From: Candidatus Neomicrothrix sp. UBA2131
GTDB taxonomy: Bacteria; Actinomycetota; Acidimicrobiia; Acidimicrobiales; MedAcidi-G1
DNA length: 8,457 nucleotides
NCBI GenBank assembly: GCA_002329075.1
Contig: DCXR01000021.1
Coordinates: 1 to 8,457, forward strand
Direction of reading: 5' to 3'
Positions 1-5,771 of this stretch are shown in pieces. Below the pieces are notes generated by a model. The model had not been told where the DNA came from, made no database searches, and worked only from the letters and a program-made list of their open reading frames with translations. Numbering within the stretch: the first letter of the stretch is position 1; each line of letters opens with the position of its first letter. Position numbers and translations under genes: made by a program.

Positions 1-57
1 GAACCCCCGACCCCCTGCGCGTCATGCAGGTGCTCTAGCCAACTGAGCTAACGGCCC
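1..57 (-). tRNA. tRNA-Val(GAC), 3' part cut by the window edge
   Basis: On the minus strand this reads as a tRNA from an acceptor 5' arm GGGCCGT (57-51), through a TA linker and a D-arm with the usual GCTC/GAGC stem, to a perfect 5-bp anticodon stem (30-26 with 18-14) around the loop ATGACGC (25-19). The anticodon is GAC (23-21), so it decodes the valine codon GTC. The T-arm begins (GGGGGTTC) and the window ends inside it, so the 3' acceptor strand and any encoded CCA are not visible. A TACGCT -10-like hexamer lies at 74-69 on the same strand, about 11 bases before the 5' end. Confidence 0.9.
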
Positions 58-68
58 CGGAGCGTGAG

Positions 69-74
69 AGCGTA
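69..74 (-). promoter_or_regulatory. candidate -10 element of the tRNA-Val gene
   Basis: The minus strand reads TACGCT here, matching the TAnnnT actinobacterial -10 pattern. A start of transcription near 62 would give a leader of about five bases before the tRNA. A -35 is only loosely matched (CTGTGT around 98-93). The same TACGCT hexamer recurs upstream of the dehydrogenase and Ddn genes. Confidence 0.35.
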
Positions 75-164
75 GCAGTGGGCCTCCACGGGAACACAGG
101 GACCGGTGCCAGCGCCTGTCTCTGCCGCACTGGGCTCGCTCCGAGCGAGGACACTGGGGGTCGG

Positions 165-362
165 GTGCGTACGTGTCGGAAGTTGGTGGCGCTGTTGGGG
201 ATGGTGGGGCTCCTCGCCGCGGCGACGGCGGTCGCCACCATGGACAGTGGGGGCGTCACCGTCGAGGTCGACGGAGTGACCTACACGTACGCCTTCAACC
301 GAGGCTCGCCCGCCCGGGGGCTACGGGCGGCTTCGCAACGCCCAGGGACCCCGGTCCAGTAG
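165..362 (+). CDS. small exported or membrane-anchored hypothetical protein
   Basis: This 65-residue frame has a short basic N-terminus (RTCRK) followed by a hydrophobic, alanine/leucine-rich stretch at about residues 7-25, as in a signal peptide or single membrane anchor. A short beta-rich segment (VTVEVDGVTYTYAF, 31-44) and a basic, polar tail follow. The codons are strongly G/C-ending, unlike the shadow frames here, which supports real coding. I prefer the GTG at 165 because the predicted signal sequence begins there and GGGGG lies just upstream; an in-frame ATG at 78 would add 29 unlikely residues. The last 42 bases overlap the 3' end of the convergent membrane-protein gene. I do not recognise a family. 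It could be a small secreted protein or a chance open frame. Confidence 0.5.
   Translation: MRTCRKLVALLGMVGLLAAATAVATMDSGGVTVEVDGVTYTYAFNRGSPARGLRAASQRPGTPVQ
310..330. terminator. hairpin at a convergent gene junction
   Basis: CCGCCCG (310-316) and CGGGCGG (324-330) form a perfect 7-bp stem with a 7-base loop. It overlaps the stop codon (321-323) of the minus-strand membrane-protein gene and lies inside the 3' part of the small plus-strand ORF. There is no T-tract on either side, so it is not a classical intrinsic terminator. A role in ending or stabilising the converging transcripts is inferred. Confidence 0.3.
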
Positions 363-905
363 CGCCGCCACGAACAGGAGCACGCCACCGATGGCGATCA
401 CCAGCAGGCCCGAGCCGATCCTGAACTCGAAACCGTCGTCGATCGGCGACAGCCCGCGTACGTCACCTGCCTCGAGTCCGGCGAGGAGCAGCAGGACCGC
501 TCCGGTTGCCAACAACAGGAGCTTCACGACGAGCCCACGCACCCCGACCCAGAGGGCACCGGTGGCTCCCGCACCAACGAGTCCGATGACGAGCACCAGC
601 ACGGCGTCGCCGACCTGATCCCAACCGATTTCGGAGATGTTGCCAGCCCCTCTGGCCACGACCCAGGGCAGGAAGGTCCCGATGATGGCGAGGACGACGC
701 CTGCGGAGGCGACGAGGGATGCCAGCAGGTTCGACGCCGGTTCGGTTGGCCGCCGTGACACCACCGGCTGCCGGGGAGCCGTCGGCGGCGGGTCTCCTGG
801 CCGCACGGCAGAGATCCCCATCGGCGGGGTGTGCGGCAGTGGGGGGCCGTCGTACCCCGCATGCCCACCCTCCGGGTGACCCTGGGTTTCAACCTCGTCG
901 GACAT
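321..905 (-). CDS. four-helix integral membrane protein, function unknown
   Basis: The product is 194 residues. A cytoplasmic-looking N-terminal tail of about 58 residues, rich in proline and glycine, precedes four hydrophobic segments at about 61-84, 98-122, 124-144 and 163-184. The first ends in a FLPWV motif, common in small actinobacterial membrane proteins of unknown function. The loop between helices 3 and 4 is acidic (DVRGLSPIDDGFEF). I chose the ATG at 905 because AGAGGG (920-915) stands nine bases before it, whereas the in-frame ATG at 914 would touch that ribosome-binding site. The frame stays open upstream but runs through the tRNA-Cys gene, so longer starts are not credible. It lies 59 bases downstream of tRNA-Cys on the same strand and may be transcribed with it. 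No enzymatic motif is visible. Confidence 0.85.
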   Translation of the reverse strand: MSDEVETQGHPEGGHAGYDGPPLPHTPPMGISAVRPGDPPPTAPRQPVVSRRPTEPASNLLASLVASAGVVLAIIGTFLPWVVARGAGNISEIGWDQVGDAVLVLVIGLVGAGATGALWVGVRGLVVKLLLLATGAVLLLLAGLEAGDVRGLSPIDDGFEFRIGSGLLVIAIGGVLLFVAALLDRGPWALRSRP

Positions 906-920
906 CGCACTCATCCCTCT

Positions 921-960
921 GATCGGACGCCCCGGCCCTCGGTGTCGGGCCGCCCCGATC
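921..960 (-). promoter_or_regulatory. nested inverted repeat between tRNA-Cys and the membrane-protein gene
   Basis: An outer arm pair GATCGG (921-926) / CCGATC (955-960) encloses an inner pair CGGCCC (933-938) / GGGCCG (947-952) with an eight-base loop; the two stems are separated by a 6/2 internal loop. On the minus strand the structure starts four bases after the tRNA-Cys 3' end and finishes directly against the AGAGGG ribosome-binding site (920-915). It could act in tRNA 3' processing, in attenuation, or as a leader structure. No T-tract follows. Confidence 0.4.
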
Positions 961-964
961 GTCG

Positions 965-1039
965 AGCACCGGGCGGGATTTGAACCCGCGGCTTTACGGC
1001 TTTGCAGGCCGTTCCCTTGGTCCACTCGGGCACCGGTGC
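965..1039 (-). tRNA. tRNA-Cys(GCA), complete
   Basis: The minus strand folds into a full cloverleaf of 75 bases. The acceptor arm is GCACCGG (1039-1033) paired with CCGGTGC (972-966). A D-arm with a CCC/GGG stem follows, then an anticodon stem ACGGC/GCCGT around the loop CTGCAAA, and a T-arm GCGGG-TTCAAAT-CCCGC. The anticodon is GCA (1005-1003). The discriminator base is T (965), the U73 identity element expected for cysteine tRNA. CCA is not encoded. A weak promoter candidate on the same strand is GATACC (1077-1072) with ACGGCA about 17 bases further upstream. Confidence 0.95.
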
Positions 1040-1141
1040 CTGCTCCAGCCAGAAGCGGGAGCGGGAGCCATGGTATCGGCGGCGCGCCTCTGCGTGCCGT
1101 CCACTTCGGTCGTCGGGGTCCGCTGTGACAGGCTTCCGACC

Positions 1142-1816
1142 ATGAACGCACGTTCGGCGCAGGAACTGCTCGCCCCCCTCGCCACCCAGCAGACCAACCT
1201 CGGCGGCGGCCGCCGCCTCATCGAGACCTACACCATGGAGGGAATGCTCGGCCTGCTCTGGCACGGGCCGTCGGGCGCCGAGGACGTGGTGCTGTGCGCG
1301 GCGGGCGGCATGGGCGGCTACCTCGGCCCGGCCGACGGCCTCTACACCCACCTCGGCGAAACGCTTGCCGGGACGAGCACTGCAGTCGTCTGCGTCGACT
1401 ACCGCCGGCCCAGCCACCTCGAGTCGTCGCTGCTGGACCTGGCGGCCACGGCCGACCGGGCCGTGCAGCAGGGAGCACGCCGGTTCGTCGTCCTCGGGCA
1501 CTCGTTCGGTGGGGCCGTGGCGATCCAGGCGGGTTGCGCCCTCGGCCCCTATTGCGCCGGGGTCGCCACCTTCGCCACACAGAGCGCCGGCTGCGAACAT
1601 GCCGCCCAACTGGCAGCCCCGCTCCTCCTGCTCCACGGTGCGCAGGACCGGATCCTCGGGCCCGAGAACAGCGAGATCGTGCGGTCCCTGGCCGGACAGG
1701 GAGAGGTCAAGGTGTTCGAAGGCGCCGACCACCTCCTCGCCGAGGTGGCCGACGAACTACGCACCCTGATGGCGGCCTGGATCCCGGAACGGTTCGCCGC
1801 ACACCGGACAGGCTGA
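1142..1816 (+). CDS. alpha/beta hydrolase (dienelactone hydrolase/esterase-like)
   Basis: The 224-residue product has the complete signature of a small alpha/beta hydrolase. The nucleophile elbow GHSFGG (119-124) gives Ser121. The motif LLLLHGAQDRI supplies Asp169 and FEGADH supplies His197, in the expected order and spacing. An AAGGMGGY stretch (53-60) may carry the oxyanion hole. There is no signal peptide or membrane segment, so it should be cytoplasmic and act on esters or similar small substrates; the substrate is not evident. The ATG at 1142 begins the conserved part, and upstream in-frame sequence runs into the divergent tRNA-Cys. No clear ribosome-binding site precedes it, so the mRNA may have little or no leader. 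It converges on the thioesterase gene, with 22 bases between stops. Confidence 0.9.
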   Translation: MNARSAQELLAPLATQQTNLGGGRRLIETYTMEGMLGLLWHGPSGAEDVVLCAAGGMGGYLGPADGLYTHLGETLAGTSTAVVCVDYRRPSHLESSLLDLAATADRAVQQGARRFVVLGHSFGGAVAIQAGCALGPYCAGVATFATQSAGCEHAAQLAAPLLLLHGAQDRILGPENSEIVRSLAGQGEVKVFEGADHLLAEVADELRTLMAAWIPERFAAHRTG

Positions 1817-1838
1817 CCCCTGTTGCCCACGGCCATGG

Positions 1839-2291
1839 TCATTCGTCGGGCGGCTTCTCCTGGGCCAACTTGACGGTGCAGGTGCCCTGGGCGACCGCGA
1901 CGAGCCGTCCCTCGTTCTCGACCCGGATCGACACCACGGCCAGCCTCTTCGTCATCGACACGACCTCGGCGGTTGCCCTGCAGGTCCCACCACGGACGGG
2001 ACGCAGGTAGTTCACCTTGAACTCGGTCGTCGCCGCCCAGGACCGGGGTGGCATGACCGGATAGAGCACGACGCCGAGGCAGTGGTCGCACAGCGCTGCG
2101 AGGCAACCGCCGTGCATGTTGCCGATGAAGGTGATCAGGTCGTCACGAACTTCGAACTCGACGACAAGCCGACCGGCCTCCGCCTCGACCACGACCAGGC
2201 CGAGGTACCCGTCGATCCCGCCCTCCGGTTGCCGGCCGACCATGAGGTCGACGAACCCCGGGTTCACCAGTTCCAGTTCGGGGCCACTCAT
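1839..2291 (-). CDS. PaaI-family hotdog-fold thioesterase
   Basis: The 150-residue protein matches single-domain hotdog thioesterases of the PaaI/4HBT group. The signature GNMHGGCLAALCDHCLG (about 57-73) carries the HGG turn and Asp69, the position of the catalytic acid in PaaI-like enzymes. The later strands (TTEFKVNYLRPVRGG and the C-terminal AVAQGTCTVKL) are typical of the family. Such enzymes hydrolyse acyl- or aryl-CoA thioesters in the cytoplasm, often to recover CoA in degradation pathways. The ATG at 2291 follows a GGGAG ribosome-binding site and overlaps the upstream gene's TGA as ATGA (2291-2288), so translation is probably coupled to the decarboxylase-like gene. The exact substrate is unknown. 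Confidence 0.9.
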   Translation of the reverse strand: MSGPELELVNPGFVDLMVGRQPEGGIDGYLGLVVVEAEAGRLVVEFEVRDDLITFIGNMHGGCLAALCDHCLGVVLYPVMPPRSWAATTEFKVNYLRPVRGGTCRATAEVVSMTKRLAVVSIRVENEGRLVAVAQGTCTVKLAQEKPPDE

Positions 2292-2887
2292 GTTCGTTCT
2301 CCCTTCTCCGGGCCGCACCCATCGGGGGGCCACGGCTCCATGCCGTCGTCAAGTGGTACGTCGAGGCTCGCGAGCATCCTGGCGAACATGCCCCAGTTGC
2401 CGATAGCCGCGACCAGTTCGACGAGGAGCGCCTCGTCGAGGTGCTCGGCGCAGGCCACCCAGGTGGCGTCGCCGATGGCACCGCGCTCAAGGGTCTCGTC
2501 GGTGGCGGCGAGGATTGCCCGCTCAACTGGTCCGAATCCCTCATACGCCTCCCAGTCCCGAACGGCGACCAGGTCCGCCTCGTCGATGCCGAGGGCGACC
2601 GCCACGTGCCAGTGCTGCGTCCACTCGTAGACGGCGCCGCTCACCCAGCCGATGCGCAGGATCACGAGCTCGCGCAGGCGCTGGTCGAGGCTGCCCTTCC
2701 AGAGCAGCCGGTGGAGTAGGCCGTTGAGGGCGGCCGCCGTCGGCGGGTCGTGCAACAGGATCCGGAACACGTTGAGGTCCGCCATCCCCTCCGGGACGCC
2801 CGCGTCGAGCGCCCGGGCCCGGGCCTCGTCGACGTCGAGCATCGGGATGCGTCGGCCCCCGGCTCCTCGCTCGCTCACCTGCTGCAT
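2288..2887 (-). CDS. carboxymuconolactone decarboxylase (CMD/AhpD-like) family protein
   Basis: The 199-residue helical protein carries the CMD-family core RLRELVILRIGWVSGAVYEW followed by TQH (about 70-92), with the characteristic E88-W-x-Q-H92 pattern, and a later helix ATDETLERGAI. Members include gamma-carboxymuconolactone decarboxylase and AhpD-type peroxidase partners, but this protein lacks the AhpD CxxC pair; only Cys146 and Cys191 occur and neither is in the active motif. A decarboxylase or isomerase-like role is therefore likelier than thiol peroxidase activity, but the substrate is unknown. I chose ATG 2887 because GGGAG stands four bases before it. An ATG at 2842 (MLDVDEARAR) is possible but has no well-placed ribosome-binding site. 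It forms an operon with the downstream thioesterase and diverges from the alcohol dehydrogenase. Confidence 0.85.
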   Translation of the reverse strand: MQQVSERGAGGRRIPMLDVDEARARALDAGVPEGMADLNVFRILLHDPPTAAALNGLLHRLLWKGSLDQRLRELVILRIGWVSGAVYEWTQHWHVAVALGIDEADLVAVRDWEAYEGFGPVERAILAATDETLERGAIGDATWVACAEHLDEALLVELVAAIGNWGMFARMLASLDVPLDDGMEPWPPDGCGPEKGERT

Positions 2888-2922
2888 GCGTCTCCCGAAC
2901 CTTTCCGCGGCTGTGTGTCTCG

Positions 2923-2929
2923 TACGCTA
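2923..2929. promoter_or_regulatory. overlapping divergent -10 elements
   Basis: In the 62-bp gap between the divergent decarboxylase-like and dehydrogenase genes, the plus strand reads TACGCT (2923-2928) and the minus strand reads TAGCGT (2929-2924). Both match TAnnnT. The plus-strand element would start transcription near 2935, just before the GGAGG (2937-2941) that serves the ATG at 2950. The minus-strand element would leave a leader of about 30 bases with GGGAG. No convincing -35 is visible. Overlapping promoters would make the two operons compete for polymerase. Confidence 0.35.
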
Positions 2930-2949
2930 GGCAGTCGGAGGTGCCGAGC

Positions 2950-4056
2950 ATGACCGAACGACCGGCAACGTCACGGGCACTGGTGCTGTGTGCGCCACGG
3001 TCGCTCGAGTTTCGCGACCTCGCCGTCCCGGCACCCTCTCCCGACACGGCTCTCCTCAAGGTCGAGGCGTGCGGGCTCTGCGGCACCGACCACGAACTCT
3101 TCACCGGCCGCCTGCCGATCCGGACGCCCCTCGTTCCCGGCCATGAGACCGTCGGCGTGCTGGTCGAGGTCGGCGGTGCCGCTTCTGCAGCATGGAGTGT
3201 CGCCGTCGGCGACCGGGTGGCCGTCGAGTGCTTCCAGTCGTGTCGTACCTGCAATCCCTGCAGATCGGGCGCCTACCGTCGTTGCGCCACCAACGGCCTG
3301 CGAACCGCCTATGGGCTCTCCCCGCTCGACGTCGGCCCCGAACTCTCCGGCGGTTGGGCCACACACCACGCCCTGGGTCCCGACTCGATGGTGCTGCCGG
3401 TGCCCGACGGCCTCGACCCGGTCGACGCCACGCTGTTCAACCCGGTGGGTGCCGGGATCCGCTGGGGAGCCGAGTTGCCGGGCACCGGTCCCGGCGACGT
3501 CGTGGCCGTCCTGGGCCCCGGGATCCGGGGACTGGCTGCAGCGGCCGCGGCGAAGGAGGCCGGCGCCGACTTCGTGATGGTCACCGGCAAGGGGGCCAAC
3601 GACCAGCCGAGACTCGAGGCGGCCACCGCCTTCGGTGCCGACCTCGCCGTCGACGTCGACGAGGAGGACCCGACCGAGGCGCTGCGTGCCGCGACCGGAG
3701 GACCCGGAGCGAACGTCGTCGTGGACGTGACCGCCAACGCACCCGACGCCCTCGGACAGGCAGTCCACCTCGCCGCTCCCGAGGCCCGTATCGTGCTGGC
3801 CGGCACCCGCAACAGCACGGAGACGCCCGGCTTCGACCCGGACCACATCGTCTTCAAGGAACTCCGCCTGCTGGGCGCCCTCGGTGTGGACGCCCCTGCG
3901 TACCTGGCGGCCCTCGACCTGCTCGCCACCGACCGCTACCCGTTCCGCACCGTCTCACGCCGGGTCGAGCCCCTGGAGGGTGCCGCCGACCTGCTCGCCA
4001 CGATGGCGGGTGAGGGCGACGCTCCCCCACCCGTCCACGCTGTCCTCGTACCCTGA
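2950..4056 (+). CDS. zinc-dependent alcohol dehydrogenase (MDR superfamily)
   Basis: The 368-residue product has the two-domain architecture of medium-chain zinc dehydrogenases. The N-terminal GroES-like domain contains ACGLCGTDHE with the catalytic-zinc Cys44, and GHE at 64-66 with His65/Glu66. Cys98, Cys101, Cys104 and Cys112 (CxxCxxCx7C) form the structural-zinc lobe. The Rossmann domain begins with the nucleotide-binding loop GPGIRG (189-194). Where many polyol dehydrogenases have EPL, this one has NPVGAG (N164), so the zinc site may differ. It should oxidise an alcohol or reduce an aldehyde or ketone with NAD(P); the segment VTGKG after strand beta-2 does not clearly decide the cofactor. 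GGAGG (2937-2941) eight bases upstream selects ATG 2950 over the in-frame GTG at 2941. It leads a plus-strand operon; the next gene starts eight bases after its stop. Confidence 0.92.
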   Translation: MTERPATSRALVLCAPRSLEFRDLAVPAPSPDTALLKVEACGLCGTDHELFTGRLPIRTPLVPGHETVGVLVEVGGAASAAWSVAVGDRVAVECFQSCRTCNPCRSGAYRRCATNGLRTAYGLSPLDVGPELSGGWATHHALGPDSMVLPVPDGLDPVDATLFNPVGAGIRWGAELPGTGPGDVVAVLGPGIRGLAAAAAAKEAGADFVMVTGKGANDQPRLEAATAFGADLAVDVDEEDPTEALRAATGGPGANVVVDVTANAPDALGQAVHLAAPEARIVLAGTRNSTETPGFDPDHIVFKELRLLGALGVDAPAYLAALDLLATDRYPFRTVSRRVEPLEGAADLLATMAGEGDAPPPVHAVLVP

Positions 4057-4064
4057 TCGGCCCG

Positions 4065-5138
4065 ATGCGCACTGCCATCCAACTCTCCGCCGAGTCAGGG
4101 CCCTGGTCCGAGATCGTCGACTACGTGACCGAGGCGGAGCGACTGGGCGTCGATGTGTGCTGGGTGGCCGAAGCCTGGGGAGGCGACGCCGCCACACCGA
4201 TCGCCGCACTCTCACAGCGGACGGAGCGGATGCTTCTGGGATCGGGGGTGTTCCAGGTCGGCGCCCGATCGGCGGCGATGGTTGCCATGACGGCCCTGAC
4301 CCTGCAGCACCTCTCCGACGGCCGCTTCCTCCTCGGCCTCGGCGCCTCCGGCCCCCAGGTGGTCGAAGGGCTCCACGGGGTGCCCTTCGACCGGCCGCTC
4401 ACCCGGATGCGCGAGACGATCGAGGTCGTGCGCCTCGCCGAGGCCGGCGAACGCCTCGCCATCGACGGCGAAGAGGTCCGCCTGCCCCGCCCGGGGGGCG
4501 AAGGCAAGGCGCTCCGGCTGGCCATACGGACCGAGTACCCCATCCCGGTCTACATCGCCTCCCTTTCACACAGGATGCTGGCTCTGACCGGGGAGGTCGC
4601 CGACGGCTGGTTGGGCACCAGCTTCGTACCCGAGGGTGCCGCTCCAACCTTCGAGGCGCTGGCCGCGGGTGCCGCACGCGCCGGCCGGACGCTCGACGAC
4701 CTCGACCTCTGCCAGGGTGCCGAAGTGGCATTCGCCGAGGACGAGGTGGAACTGACCGCCATGGTTGCCGCCCGGAAGCCGGGTCTGGCCTTCAGCCTGG
4801 GCGGCATGGGCTCGGCCACCACCAACTTCTACAACGACGCCTACGCCAGGCAGGGTTGGGCAGAGGTCGCCACCGAGTCACAACGGCTCTGGCTGGACGG
4901 GCAGCGTGAGGCGGCCGCCGGAGTGATCCCCGACGAGATGGTGCTGGCCACGACGCTCCTCGGCACCGAGCCGATGGTCGCCGAGCGTCTCCGCGTCTGG
5001 CGGGATGCGGACATCACGACGGTTCGCCTCTACCCTGCCGGCAGGGACCTCGACGCCCGCCTCGACACCCTCGGGCGGGCCCTCGACCTCGTGCGCCTTC
5101 TGGATTCCGGACCGGCGGCTCCACCGGTCATGCCGTGA
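4065..5138 (+). CDS. LLM-class (luciferase-like) oxidoreductase, probably F420-dependent
   Basis: The 357-residue product is a full-length bacterial-luciferase-like TIM-barrel protein. Diagnostic segments are the N-terminal barrel strands (VDVCWVAEAWGGD, 29-41), the LSDGRF motif (83-88), and GLGASGPQVVEGLHG (91-105) followed by PLTRMRETIEVVR. This pattern is typical of F420-using LLM proteins such as the methylene-tetrahydromethanopterin-reductase-like branch, rather than the two-component FMN branch. The reaction is presumably hydride transfer or reduction with F420H2 in the cytoplasm; the substrate is unknown. The ATG at 4065 lies eight bases after the dehydrogenase stop and has no good ribosome-binding site. 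A TACCCT at 4049-4054 could be a near-leaderless promoter. The stop overlaps the RDD gene's GTG start. A Ddn-family gene in the same run supports the F420 link. Confidence 0.9.
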   Translation: MRTAIQLSAESGPWSEIVDYVTEAERLGVDVCWVAEAWGGDAATPIAALSQRTERMLLGSGVFQVGARSAAMVAMTALTLQHLSDGRFLLGLGASGPQVVEGLHGVPFDRPLTRMRETIEVVRLAEAGERLAIDGEEVRLPRPGGEGKALRLAIRTEYPIPVYIASLSHRMLALTGEVADGWLGTSFVPEGAAPTFEALAAGAARAGRTLDDLDLCQGAEVAFAEDEVELTAMVAARKPGLAFSLGGMGSATTNFYNDAYARQGWAEVATESQRLWLDGQREAAAGVIPDEMVLATTLLGTEPMVAERLRVWRDADITTVRLYPAGRDLDARLDTLGRALDLVRLLDSGPAAPPVMP

Positions 5139-5749
5139 TCGACTTCGATCCGTACGCACCGACCGGCGGCCCCATCGAGGGCATGGGGCGCGTTCCACGT
5201 TCCGAGCGGCGGCGTCGACGGGAACGTGGACGCCCCCCCACCGCCACCCCGCCAGCCCGATCCACCGATCACCTCGTCGATGCCGGCTTCGGACGCCGCC
5301 TCGGTGCCTTCGTCCTCGACTGGCTCATCGTCGGCATCCCGGGCGCCAGGCTGTCGTCGTTCGTGCAGGCGGTCCTTCCGAAAGAGCCCGGGATCTGCGA
5401 GAAGTCCGATGGAGAGAACACCACGAAGTACGCCTGCGACGTTCTCACCAGCGACTCGGCGGGCATCCACGAACTGTTTGTATTCGCGCTCCTCCTGTTC
5501 ATCGTGTTCTTCTACTTCGGCCACCTCGAGGGCCGCCGGGGCGGCACCCCGGGAAAGCGCATCGCCAAACTCAAGGTGGTCGACGCGACCACCGGAGCAC
5601 CCATCGGCATGGGTCGGGCGATCGGACGCTGGATCATGCGCTTCGCTTCGGCGATTCCGGTGTTCCTGGGCTACTTCTGGATGCTCTGGGACGACGACAA
5701 CCAGACCTGGCACGACAAGGTCGTCCGCAGCCGCGTCGTCCGGGCCTGA
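5135..5749 (+). CDS. RDD-family membrane protein, N-terminus uncertain
   Basis: From about residue 50 this 204-residue protein is a clear RDD domain. It has GFGRRLGAFVLDW (first helix, Arg54/Arg55 and Asp62), a second helix at about 111-131, the signature GGTPGKRIAKLKVVD (136-150), and a third hydrophobic segment at about 163-185, closing with TWHDKVV. Two cysteines (88, 101) lie in the loop between helices 1 and 2 and could pair outside the cell. RDD proteins are small membrane proteins; some have been linked to ion transport, but most lack a known role. The GTG at 5135 overlaps the upstream TGA (GTGA), implying coupling. The region 5190-5240 has poor codon bias in this frame (RRRRRER) but good bias in the next frame, so a pair of compensating frameshifts or a sequence error is possible. 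An inverted repeat sits in the same place. Confidence 0.85.
   Translation: MIDFDPYAPTGGPIEGMGRVPRSERRRRRERGRPPTATPPARSTDHLVDAGFGRRLGAFVLDWLIVGIPGARLSSFVQAVLPKEPGICEKSDGENTTKYACDVLTSDSAGIHELFVFALLLFIVFFYFGHLEGRRGGTPGKRIAKLKVVDATTGAPIGMGRAIGRWIMRFASAIPVFLGYFWMLWDDDNQTWHDKVVRSRVVRA
5194..5230. repeat. 10-bp perfect inverted repeat in the 5' end of the RDD gene
   Basis: TCCACGTTCC (5194-5203) is the exact reverse complement of GGAACGTGGA (5221-5230), with a 17-base loop. The stem extends by three more pairs (5190-5192 with 5231-5233) past a single bulged T. A run of seven C (5233-5239) follows on the plus strand. It sits 56 bases after the LLM oxidoreductase stop. It could be an attenuator or mRNA-processing hairpin within the operon, or a protein-binding site. 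The lack of a T-tract argues against a simple intrinsic terminator. Confidence 0.5.
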
Positions 5750-5759
5750 GCCCGCGTCG

Positions 5760-5765
5760 TACGCT
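5760..5765 (+). promoter_or_regulatory. -10 element of a probable leaderless promoter for the Ddn-family gene
   Basis: TACGCT ends six bases before the ATG at 5772, which places the predicted transcription start on the A of the start codon. No Shine-Dalgarno sequence precedes the ATG. The 22-base gap from the RDD stop therefore probably holds an internal promoter giving a leaderless mRNA, a common arrangement in actinobacteria. No -35 match was found. Confidence 0.45.
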
Positions 5766-5771
5766 CCGTCC

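Noticed and set aside
58..1141. tRNA-linked integration site or genomic island
   Set aside because: Two tRNA genes are present, but no integrase, no repeated tRNA 3' end and no mobile-element gene was found nearby; gene style matches the rest of the window.
911..1732. A 273-codon minus-strand open frame opposite the alpha/beta hydrolase
   Set aside because: It is antisense to a gene with a complete catalytic triad, passes through tRNA-Cys, and shows no domain of its own.
2971..3846. A 291-codon minus-strand open frame opposite the alcohol dehydrogenase
   Set aside because: The plus strand encodes a full MDR enzyme with all zinc motifs; the antisense frame is a by-product of high GC content.
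5226..5771. Extended N-terminus for the Ddn-family gene in its own open frame
   Set aside because: The family length fits the ATG at 5772, the extension is serine/arginine-rich shadow across the RDD helices, and a -10 element sits directly before 5772. Only the short part before about 5262 shows coding-like bias, treated under the RDD frame anomaly.
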